Below the pieces are notes generated by a model. The model had not been told where the DNA came from. It did not search any database and saw nothing but the letters and a program-made list of their open reading frames with translations. Made by a program: the position numbers and the translations under genes. A stretch of 23,444 bases of DNA from an uncultured beta proteobacterium (lineage in GTDB: Bacteria; Pseudomonadota; Gammaproteobacteria; Burkholderiales; Burkholderiaceae_C): assembly GCA_903870955.1 (NCBI GenBank), contig CAIQEX010000109.1, positions 1 through 23,444 on the forward strand, read 5' to 3'. Shown here piece after piece: positions 14,525 to 23,444 of the stretch; within the stretch, counting starts at the first letter, position 1, and every line of letters begins with the position of its first letter.

Positions 14525-15346
14525 TCATGGGACTGTAACATCCTGCGGCCACTGGACTGCCCCACGGTAGGCGTACCAGGTCGCATGCCCCAGCAAAGGA
14601 CCTGCGATCAACAGCCCCGTGCCCCACGGTAATGCCAGTGACAGGCCGACCAATGCCGCAATCAATGCGCCCCAAATCAGCATCACAAAGGTGTTGTGGA
14701 ACATGACTTCAAGGCTGGTGATGGCGGCCGAGATTGCGTCCGTGTCGCGGTCCAGAATCATCGGGATCGAGACCGCCGAAATAGAAAATACCAGGGTCGC
14801 AAAGCCGCCGCCCACAATGGCGTACGCGGCCACAAACTCCCAATTCTGCGGATTGAAAACAGCCTCCATGACACCGGTGGTGGATGGCATGCCGGTATTG
14901 AAAAACACTGCAAAGACCACCAGTGAGGCACGTCCCCACAACAGTTCCATGACAATCAGAACCAGCACCAACATGCCCATGCTTCTGATATGGCTGCGCC
15001 AGCAGGTCAGTGAAGTCATCAGGTCCGGCTTCAACCCTGCCTCGCGTCTGCGACTGACTTCATACAGGCCCAACGCCAGAAACGGTCCGACCAGCAGACA
15101 ACCCGATGCAATCGACATGGTGTACTCCGGACTCGCGCGAAACACGGCCCCAAGCAGGACGGCCATCAGCCAGAAAGCGACGCCAAAGAAGCCACTGATT
15201 CCAGGGTGCGTCCGCATGTCGCCGAAGCCGTCGCGAAGCCAATGAAAGGGTGCGCTGACACCCAGAATATTGATCGTCTTCCTGGGTGCCTCGGAGGGAG
15301 GCGGAACGTAAGGCGGCGGGGCTTCGAAGCTGGTCTGAGAACTCAT
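14525..15346 (-). CDS. DUF2189 family integral membrane protein
   Basis: A 273-aa membrane protein. A Pro-rich N-terminus (about residues 8-22) precedes a soluble stretch and then five or six hydrophobic helices (about 50-70, 77-95, 122-150, 172-195, 215-240 and 240-262). The family signature is visible near the end: SIPMILDRDTDAISAAITSLEVMFHN and GTGLLIAGPLLGHATWYAYRG. DUF2189 proteins are conserved in alpha- and betaproteobacteria and have no assigned function. The start is ATG 15346. The small Lys-rich gene follows 17 bp downstream on the same strand, so the two may form a unit. It lies about 100 bp downstream of the cystathionine beta-lyase-like gene's stop. Confidence 0.85.
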   Translation of the reverse strand: MSSQTSFEAPPPYVPPPSEAPRKTINILGVSAPFHWLRDGFGDMRTHPGISGFFGVAFWLMAVLLGAVFRASPEYTMSIASGCLLVGPFLALGLYEVSRRREAGLKPDLMTSLTCWRSHIRSMGMLVLVLIVMELLWGRASLVVFAVFFNTGMPSTTGVMEAVFNPQNWEFVAAYAIVGGGFATLVFSISAVSIPMILDRDTDAISAAITSLEVMFHNTFVMLIWGALIAALVGLSLALPWGTGLLIAGPLLGHATWYAYRGAVQWPQDVTVP

Positions 15347-15449
15347 GGCATCAGGTTAACCCGTGTCAAGCTTTCTGACTACTCAGGGAAACACCAGTAC
15401 AAGGGCGATAAAAGATTTGCGTTGAACTACGCCCCCAGTACACGCTGGA

Positions 15450-16661
15450 TTAGCGCAACACGCGCAGAGCCTGGTCTATATCCTGTTGCAAGTCGAGTAC
15501 GTCTTCAAGACCGATCGAAAAACGCACCAAGGTACCCTTTTCAAGATAGGTCGGCCAGACTGTGCGCATGTCGGTCAAGTCGTAAGGCACCACCAGGCTG
15601 ATCGGACCGCCCCAGCTATAGCCAAGCCTGAAAAGTTTGAGCGCATCGCAAAAAGCATCCGTCTGCTCCTGCGTGAAACGCTCGTCCAATATCACACTGA
15701 CCAGGCCAGCCGCACCGCCAAACCCATTGACACACAGTTCCTTCCAATGCTTGTGCCCCGGCGAACCGGGCAAAGAGGGATGCAGCACTTGCACAAACTC
15801 GGGCTGTGTGTCCGCCCAAAGCGCCAGAGCCCGCGTGGCTTCGTCATGTGCCCGGTAACGCAATGCGATGCTGGGCAAAGAGCGCAGTATGGCCTCTACG
15901 TCATTCATACCGACGCCAAGACCCAGACGCAAATGGGTAAGCTTTAACAGCTTGTGCAACGCACGGTCACGCACCATGACGCTGCCCATCAAAACGTCGC
16001 CACCGCCACTGGGGTATTTGGTCAACGCGTGCGTAGAAATATCCACGCCCAGGGCGGGCGATGCATCTGGCACCAGATCAAAAGGTTTGAAGGCCAAACC
16101 AGCACCCCAGGTATTGTCCAGAGCAGTCAACACCTTGCGTTGTTTGCAAATGCGCACCAGGGCCAGGAGGTCAGGAAACTCCAGAGTCACAGAACCCGCC
16201 GCTTCCAGCCAAACCAACTTGGTGCGGCTGGATATCTGGGCTTCCAGATCCTGCGGATCCATCGGGTCGTAATACTGGTGGGTAATGCCCCAGTCTTTCA
16301 GGACACCTTCAGCCAGGGATTTGCTGGGGCCGTAAACGTTGTCGGGAAACAAAACTTCGTCACCGGACTTCAATAGCGCCAGCGATACCAGCCCTATCGC
16401 CGCTAACCCACTGGGCACCAACAGGCAACGCTCACCCCCCTCTAGCGCACACAGGCGCTCCTCGAGCAGGTAGGTGGTGGGTGTTCCGCGAAGACCGTAG
16501 GTATACGAGTCGTTGTCCATGATCGAGCGATACCGCCCGCGCATGTCCGCTACAGAATTGAAAAATATCGTTGAGGCCTTGAACACACCGGGCTGCGGCG
16601 CTTCGAAGCCAGCAGGCGGAGCGTAGGCGTGGTGAATCAGGTCGGTGACAGGATTAGACAT
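15450..16661 (-). CDS. metC: Cystathionine beta-lyase-like PLP enzyme (Cys/Met metabolism family)
   Basis: A 403-aa PLP-dependent enzyme expected to cleave cystathionine to homocysteine, pyruvate and ammonia in methionine synthesis. Typical residues are present: YGLRGTPT (55-62, the phosphate-binding Tyr/Arg of the neighbouring subunit), SGLAAI (84-89), LDNTWGAG (181-188, PLP-binding Asp), STHALTKYPSGGGDVLMG (209-226, Schiff-base Lys215) and LVRFSIGLED (378-387, substrate carboxylate Arg). The sequence is closest in pattern to MetC-type lyases, but gamma-synthase or methionine gamma-lyase activity cannot be excluded by eye. The start is ATG 16661. The two tandem repeats lie just upstream, between it and the phosphoribosyltransferase stop, so it may have its own promoter. 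Confidence 0.87.
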   Translation of the reverse strand: MSNPVTDLIHHAYAPPAGFEAPQPGVFKASTIFFNSVADMRGRYRSIMDNDSYTYGLRGTPTTYLLEERLCALEGGERCLLVPSGLAAIGLVSLALLKSGDEVLFPDNVYGPSKSLAEGVLKDWGITHQYYDPMDPQDLEAQISSRTKLVWLEAAGSVTLEFPDLLALVRICKQRKVLTALDNTWGAGLAFKPFDLVPDASPALGVDISTHALTKYPSGGGDVLMGSVMVRDRALHKLLKLTHLRLGLGVGMNDVEAILRSLPSIALRYRAHDEATRALALWADTQPEFVQVLHPSLPGSPGHKHWKELCVNGFGGAAGLVSVILDERFTQEQTDAFCDALKLFRLGYSWGGPISLVVPYDLTDMRTVWPTYLEKGTLVRFSIGLEDVLDLQQDIDQALRVLR

Positions 16662-16697
16662 ATCTTTGAACCAAGCGTGGGGGCCCAATTTTTTGCC

Positions 16698-16763
16698 GGG
16701 CCGCCCCAAGAAAAATTAACCCCCTTGGGGGGCAGCGACCCGCGCAGCGGCGGAGCGTGGGGG
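16698..16763 (+). repeat. GC-rich intergenic repeat, copy A
   Basis: This copy begins GGGCCGCCCCAAG and ends in GCGTGGGGG. Its last 37 bases (16727-16763) are identical to the end of copy B. Internal short hairpins such as CCGC-GCA-GCGG and the C-run/G-run pairs make it strongly self-structured. A diverged relative lies at 2192-2247. Confidence 0.85.
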
Positions 16764-16777
16764 TCCGTTTCCCCGCA

Positions 16778-16844
16778 GGGCCGCCCCAAGGGGAAATGCG
16801 CCCCCTCGGGGGGCAGCGACCCGCGCAGCGGCGGAGCGTGGGGG
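16778..16844 (+). repeat. GC-rich intergenic repeat, copy B
   Basis: A tandem direct copy of the element at 16698, offset by 80 bp at its start and 81 bp at its end because of one 1-bp indel. It contains CCCC-AA-GGGG and CCCCC-TC-GGGGG hairpins. It ends 7 bp from the stop codon of the phosphoribosyltransferase gene, so it lies at the 3' end of that transcript. I recall similar elements in Comamonadaceae genomes; a search would be needed to confirm. Confidence 0.85.
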
Positions 16845-16850
16845 CTCTAT

Positions 16851-17375
16851 TCAGACACTCCACTTTTCAATCAGCTGCTGTGGACGCAAGGCGTCATAAC
16901 TCTCAAAGGGCTGGTGAATCCAGGGATTCGTGCTGAGAAACTCGACCGAGTAGTCCGGCGTGAACTTGGACAAGGCCTTGGTCCAGATCACGGCGCTGCG
17001 CAACTCCGTGATGGGTTTGTAGTTGTTTTTGAGCTGATGAATCACCGCATTGAGTGTCACGCCGGAATCCGCCAGATCATCGACCAACAGCACCCGGCCC
17101 GCGATCTCACCTTTGGGGGTGGTGATGTAGTGCGCAATGTCCAGGTTTTCTTGCTGCGTTCCTGCATTGGAACGATAAGAACTGGTCGACATGATGGCCA
17201 AAGGCTTGTCAAACACGCGCGAGAGAATGTCACCGGGGCGCATGCCACCACGTGCCAGACACAAAATAGTGTCGAACTCCCACCCAGACTGAAAAACCTT
17301 GATCGCCAGTTTTTCAATCAGGTTGTGGTACTCGTCATAACTCACATAAAGGTGCTTGCCATCTTCAGTCAACAT
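16851..17375 (-). CDS. Purine-type phosphoribosyltransferase
   Basis: A 174-aa type I phosphoribosyltransferase. The PRPP-binding loop is VLLVDDLADSGVTL (95-108), and the conserved LARGG (40-44) is the pyrophosphate loop region. ATG 17375 is chosen because AGGAG lies eight bases upstream; the longer frame only adds a TTG start at 17411. It resembles xanthine/hypoxanthine PRTs, which convert a base plus PRPP to a nucleotide, but the base-specificity region (about 145-165) is not diagnostic by eye. It follows purA by 56 bp on the same strand, which fits a salvage or regulatory role next to de novo AMP synthesis. Confidence 0.85.
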   Translation of the reverse strand: MLTEDGKHLYVSYDEYHNLIEKLAIKVFQSGWEFDTILCLARGGMRPGDILSRVFDKPLAIMSTSSYRSNAGTQQENLDIAHYITTPKGEIAGRVLLVDDLADSGVTLNAVIHQLKNNYKPITELRSAVIWTKALSKFTPDYSVEFLSTNPWIHQPFESYDALRPQQLIEKWSV

Positions 17376-17431
17376 CGTGTTTGCTCCTGTCGTTTCGGGT
17401 TTAGCCTGCAAAAATAGGGTTCACCTTTGGC

Positions 17432-19979
<2,548 letters not shown>

Positions 19980-20032
19980 GTAAATGATGGAGGCTGTTAA
20001 AACGGCGATTTTACCGGCCTAAGGCACCGATT

Positions 20033-20224
20033 TCAGGATCCGAGCAGCCAAATCATCAATAAGCCGGCCGAAATGCTGACCATGGCGAACATCCGGATCT
20101 GCCCGTCCGACAATTGCAGCAGCTGAGCGAACATGCGGCGCCAGTTGGCAGGCGAAATGAAGGGAAACAAACCCTCAAACACCAGAACCAACGCAAGCGC
20201 CATCCACAAGGTATCGCTATCCAC
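20033..20224 (-). CDS. DUF2065 small membrane protein (YjeT-like)
   Basis: A 63-aa protein with two hydrophobic helices (about 5-22 and 43-61) joined by a basic loop SPANWRRMFAQLLQLSDGQIR. This is the DUF2065/YjeT family, which follows hflC in E. coli too. The stop of hflC lies 14 bp upstream, so it is part of the hfl operon. Its function is unknown; its fixed place after hflC suggests a link to the HflKC membrane complex, which is inference. Confidence 0.88.
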   Translation of the reverse strand: MDSDTLWMALALVLVFEGLFPFISPANWRRMFAQLLQLSDGQIRMFAMVSISAGLLMIWLLGS

Positions 20225-20238
20225 AACGATGCCTAAGA

Positions 20239-21147
20239 CTATTTCTTGGCAGGCACGTTGTTGCCACCCGCCCCACCGTTACGGAACACTTTGAAGAACT
20301 CACTGGAAGACGGGTCAAGCACCATCACATCACTCTTGTTGGTAAAGCTGGCCTTGTAGGCATCCAGACTGCGGTAGAACTGCGCAAACTGCGGGTCCTT
20401 GCCAAAAGCCTCACCGTATATGCGTGCCGCTTCGGCATCGCCCTCACCTTTGATCTTCTGGGCATCACGGTAGGCATTGGCAATCGTCACCTCGCGCTGA
20501 CGGTCTGCGTCGGCGCGAATCTTTTCACCCTCAGCCGCACCGGTCGAACGCAATTCGTTGGCAACACGTTTACGCTCTGCCTCCATGCGGCGATAAACCG
20601 ACTCCGTGATGGCCTCGACATAGTCGACGCGGGTAATGCGCACGTCCACCACATCGACACCCCAAGGCTTGGCGCCACGCACTTTGTCCAGTACTTCGGA
20701 CTTCACGTCGGCCATCAAGGCCTCACGCTTGAGCGACAGCAGTTCCTTGACCGTGCGCTTGTTGATTTCTTCCTGAAAGGCATTGCGCACGACACGATTG
20801 AGTTGGCTGGCACCGGCGCCTTCATTTAAACCCACGTTGCGGATGTACTCGGTGGGTTCGGTAATACGCCAGCGCACATACCAGTCAATCACCACCCGCT
20901 GCTTTTCTGCAGTCAACATGGGTTCGGAGTCTGAACTGTCCAATGTCAGCAGGCGCTTGTCGATGTACGAAACATTCTGGAAAGGGGGTGGCAGTTTGAT
21001 GTTCAAACCGGGCTCGGTAATAACCTCCTTGATCTGACCCAAGGCATACACCACGCCGAATTGACGCTGGTCGACCACAAACAAAGTGGAACTGGCCAGC
21101 ACAACAAGCACCAGCAACGAAGAAAGAATAAGTCCAATACGGTTCAT
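20239..21147 (-). CDS. hflC: FtsH protease modulator HflC
   Basis: A 302-aa inner-membrane SPFH/prohibitin-family protein. A single N-terminal helix (about 5-25) is followed by VDQRQFGVVYALGQIKEVITEPGLNIKLPPPFQNVSYID, the start of the SPFH domain. A long charged helix (about 185-245, RRMEAERKRVANELR...) and the C-terminal block AFGKDPQFAQFYRSLDAYKASF follow. With HflK it forms a large ring-like complex around FtsH that limits degradation of membrane proteins. The start at ATG 21147 lies 9 bp after the hflK stop. Confidence 0.95.
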   Translation of the reverse strand: MNRIGLILSSLLVLVVLASSTLFVVDQRQFGVVYALGQIKEVITEPGLNIKLPPPFQNVSYIDKRLLTLDSSDSEPMLTAEKQRVVIDWYVRWRITEPTEYIRNVGLNEGAGASQLNRVVRNAFQEEINKRTVKELLSLKREALMADVKSEVLDKVRGAKPWGVDVVDVRITRVDYVEAITESVYRRMEAERKRVANELRSTGAAEGEKIRADADRQREVTIANAYRDAQKIKGEGDAEAARIYGEAFGKDPQFAQFYRSLDAYKASFTNKSDVMVLDPSSSEFFKVFRNGGAGGNNVPAKK

Positions 21148-21156
21148 GGGGTGCTC

Positions 21157-22530
21157 CTAGCGAACGTCACGTTCACGGGTACGCGCAGCATCGCGCGTCC
21201 GGGCGTCGGAGGCATTGCTATTCATGCCAGGCAGTACAGGGACTACCGTGGCACCAGAAGAAGATGTGGCATCAGCTGCTACGGGTGCACCAGCGGAGCC
21301 CATCTGCAAGATCTTGTCCAAAGGCAGATACAACAGGCTCGAACCCTGACGCGACTCCACGATAACCTTGGTCACATTGCCGTAAATCTGCTGCATGGTG
21401 TCCAGATACATCCGGTCACGCGTAACCTGTGGTGCCTTCTGGTATTCGGCGAAAACCGAGCGGAACCGTTGGGCATCGCCCTGCGCCTGGGCCACAACGC
21501 GGGCCTTATAGGCGTCGGCCTCTTCCTTGAGACGCGAAGCAGAACCAACGGCCCGCGGAATTACGTCGTTGGCATAGGCCTGTGCTTCGTTTTTAGCGCG
21601 CTCACGCTCCTGGCCAGCCTTGAGAACATCGTCAAACGACGCCTGCACCTGCTCGGGAGGTCGAACCCCACCCTGCTGCAAATTGATGCCCACGACCTCT
21701 ACACCCACCTTGTAGCGGTCCAGAATGTCTTGCATCAATTTGCGTACCTGGGGGGCAATCTGGTCGCGCTCTTCAGACAGCGCGGCATCCATCTTCATGC
21801 GCCCGATGACTTCACGCACCGCGGTTTCTGCGGCTTGGACCACAGCATCCGTCGGGTTTTTGCTTTCAAACAAAAAGGCGCGCGCGTCACTCAGACGGTA
21901 TTGAACGGCGAACTTGATATCCAGAATGTTCTCGTCCTGCGTCAGCATGGCCGACTCTTTGAGCCCCGTCGCTTTAAGTACCGTGTCGCGGCCAATATCG
22001 ATGGATCTGATTTGGGTCACAAAAACCAACTCATGGCGCTGCACCGGGTAAGGCATGCGCCATTGAAAACCGGCACCGACCGTGGTCTTGTAGCGGCCAA
22101 ATTGGGTGATGACTGCTTGCTGGCCTTCCTGCACGATGAAAAAGCCCGTACCCAGCCAAATCAGCACCAAAACGCCCAGAATCAGGCCAATGCCAACACC
22201 GGCACTCTTCATATCAGGCTGAAAACCGCCGCCCGAGCCGTTGCTTCCGCCGCCCTGGCCACCGGACTGCTTGCCACCAAACAGACTGCCCAATTTGCGG
22301 TTGAAGTCACGCCACAATTCGTCCAGATCAGGCGGTCCCGAACTGGCGGACGCGGGGCGACGATCGGGTGTCGGAAGTTTAGGCTGCTCCGGGTCCGAAG
22401 CATCCGTCGGCTTGCCCGACTCTCCAGCCTTGCCGTCGCCACGACCCCAGCGGGAATCGTTCAAATTGAACATGCGCTGAAGTCGCTGCACTGGCAGGCT
22501 CCAGTCAAACCGGGAAAATAGAAATTTCAT
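21157..22530 (-). CDS. hflK: FtsH protease modulator HflK
   Basis: A 457-aa partner of HflC. The cytoplasmic N-terminus contains MFNLNDSRWGRGDG, typical of HflK, then a Gly/Ser-rich linker (about 85-105), one membrane helix (about 110-133) and the SPFH domain from VQEGQQAVITQFGRYK. Conserved HflK blocks GVEVVGINLQQGGVRPPEQVQASFDDV and YQKAPQVTRDRMYLDTMQ are intact. The start is uncertain: ATG 22530 (MKFLFSRFDW) is chosen; GTG 22572 would overlap the hflX stop as GTGA; ATG 22473 starts directly at MFNLND. None has a clear Shine-Dalgarno sequence. It follows hflX and precedes hflC, as in most proteobacteria. Confidence 0.92.
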   Translation of the reverse strand: MKFLFSRFDWSLPVQRLQRMFNLNDSRWGRGDGKAGESGKPTDASDPEQPKLPTPDRRPASASSGPPDLDELWRDFNRKLGSLFGGKQSGGQGGGSNGSGGGFQPDMKSAGVGIGLILGVLVLIWLGTGFFIVQEGQQAVITQFGRYKTTVGAGFQWRMPYPVQRHELVFVTQIRSIDIGRDTVLKATGLKESAMLTQDENILDIKFAVQYRLSDARAFLFESKNPTDAVVQAAETAVREVIGRMKMDAALSEERDQIAPQVRKLMQDILDRYKVGVEVVGINLQQGGVRPPEQVQASFDDVLKAGQERERAKNEAQAYANDVIPRAVGSASRLKEEADAYKARVVAQAQGDAQRFRSVFAEYQKAPQVTRDRMYLDTMQQIYGNVTKVIVESRQGSSLLYLPLDKILQMGSAGAPVAADATSSSGATVVPVLPGMNSNASDARTRDAARTRERDVR

Positions 22531-22568
22531 TGCATCAACTTTATTGGCCGAACCCCGATTGTGCCCAA

Positions 22569-23444
22569 TCACGATGCAGCCCCGTCATTTTCAAGGTCAT
22601 CAAGGCGAATATCCGAAGGCGCAGGCTCGGTGCGAACAGCCGAACTTACGATGGAGGACAGCTTTTGTCGCAATTCAGCCACTCCTTGCAAGCTTTTGGC
22701 ACTGACAAAAACCCGTGGGGTCTGAACCCCCTCAATTTCGTATTCATCAACCCAACGAATCGGTTGCTGTTCAGGCCCCAAAGCGTCGGTCTTGTTGAAT
22801 ACCAGCAACTGCGGAATGTCCTGCGCGCCGATTTCCGTCAGAACACGCTGTACTTGGGCGATTTGATCGACATAACCTGCGTTCGATGCGTCGACCACAT
22901 GCAGCAACAAATCGGCATCGATGGCTTCCTGCAACGTCGCTTGAAAGGCATCCACCAAGCCGTGCGGCAGATCGCGGATAAAACCAACGGTATCGGACAA
23001 GGACACCGAGCGCCCGGCCTCTCCCAGATAGAGTTGGCGCGTGGTGGTATCGAGCGTGGCAAAGAGCTGGTCGGCCGCGTAGGCGCGCGCCTTGACCAGC
23101 GCATTGAAAAGCGTTGATTTACCTGCATTGGTGTAGCCAATCAACGAGATGTTGAAGGCGTCGCGACGTTCGCGCTGGCGTCGTTGGGTCTGGCGCTGCT
23201 TCTTGACTTTGGCAAGGCGCTCTTTGGTTCGCTTGATCGTCTCACCGATCATGCGACGGTCCAACTCGATCTGCGCTTCACCGGGGCCGCCTCGCATCCC
23301 GATTCCACCGCTCTGGCGCTCCAAGTGCGACCAACGGCGAACCAAACGGGTACTCAGGTACTGAAGACGTGCCAGTTCGACTTGCAACTTGCCTTCGTGA
23401 CTACGTGCACGTTGGGCAAAAATTTCAAGAATCAGAAAGGTGCG
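22569..23444 (-). CDS. hflX: Ribosome-associated GTPase HflX (5' end outside window)
   Basis: 292 codons of the C-terminal part of HflX; the frame is open to the right edge, reading RTFLILEIFAQRARSHEGKL at the border, so the N-terminal domain is cut off. A linker helix (GGIGMRGGPGEAQIELDRR, then a Lys/Arg/Gln-rich coiled stretch) precedes the G domain: G1 GYTNAGKST, G2 near FATLDTTTR, G3 DTVGFIRDLPHGLV, G4 NKTDAL and G5 VSAKSLQG. HflX binds the 50S subunit and splits or rescues stalled ribosomes, notably in heat stress. The stop (22571-22569) touches an in-frame GTG of hflK. By synteny hfq would be expected just beyond the right edge. Confidence 0.95.
   Translation of the reverse strand, partial: RTFLILEIFAQRARSHEGKLQVELARLQYLSTRLVRRWSHLERQSGGIGMRGGPGEAQIELDRRMIGETIKRTKERLAKVKKQRQTQRRQRERRDAFNISLIGYTNAGKSTLFNALVKARAYAADQLFATLDTTTRQLYLGEAGRSVSLSDTVGFIRDLPHGLVDAFQATLQEAIDADLLLHVVDASNAGYVDQIAQVQRVLTEIGAQDIPQLLVFNKTDALGPEQQPIRWVDEYEIEGVQTPRVFVSAKSLQGVAELRQKLSSIVSSAVRTEPAPSDIRLDDLENDGAAS

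Noticed and set aside
21061..22521. 486-aa open frame on the plus strand opposite hflK/hflC
   Set aside because: Low-complexity, His/Arg/Gln-rich translation with no family motif; it is the antisense shadow of hflK in GC-rich DNA.

Overview
The window looks like ordinary core chromosome of a betaproteobacterium, most likely Burkholderiales and probably Comamonadaceae (Rhodoferax/Polaromonas-like). Three things point there: the minus-strand order hflX-hflK-hflC-DUF2065-hisZ-purA; HisZ itself, which goes with short-form HisG; and a GC-rich dispersed repeat of a kind I recall from Comamonadaceae intergenic regions. This placement is inferred from gene content, not from a database search. I found no tRNA, rRNA, CRISPR array, insertion sequence, integrase or phage gene, and no gene-free stretch longer than about 240 bases.

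Layout, left to right. (1) 1-1106 (-) is the N-terminal part of a YgiQ-type radical SAM protein. (2) 1308-5678 (+) is a five-gene basic amino acid ABC importer in the order binding lipoprotein, permease, permease, AstE/AspA-family protein, ATPase. This is the order of the Pseudomonas aeruginosa aotJQMOP arginine/ornithine operon, but no argR follows. A hairpin and a degenerate repeat lie between the binding-protein gene and the first permease. (3) 5716-6609 (+) is a PlsC-type acyltransferase, convergent with a large GH63-like glucosidase at 6617-9283 (-). (4) 9474-10651 (+) is a pair of short chromate-transporter half genes; the first is broken by an in-frame TAG. (5) 10683-11303 (-) is an uncharacterised membrane protein. 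(6) 11537-12963 holds rlmB (-) and a divergent HD phosphohydrolase (+). (7) 12966-14310 holds a ybbA-like ATPase (-) and tesA (+), whose start codons overlap. (8) 14328-14507 (-) is a 59-aa Lys-rich protein with a TTG start, followed leftward-to-rightward by a DUF2189 membrane protein (14525-15346, -) and a cystathionine beta-lyase-like PLP enzyme (15450-16661, -). (9) 16698-16844 is a tandem pair of GC-rich repeats. (10) 16851-23444 (-) is a long housekeeping run, read right to left: hflX (5'-partial), hflK, hflC, DUF2065, hisZ, purA and a phosphoribosyltransferase.

How the genes work together. The aot-like cluster would import arginine/ornithine across the inner membrane. HflK/HflC form the membrane complex that controls FtsH, and HflX is a ribosome-associated GTPase. 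HisZ and PurA link histidine and purine synthesis. I did not find a convincing new multi-gene system. The observations most worth checking are the amber-interrupted chromate transporter, the overlapping tesA/ybbA start codons, the structured aotJ-aotQ gap, the tandem repeats and the small TTG-start protein.
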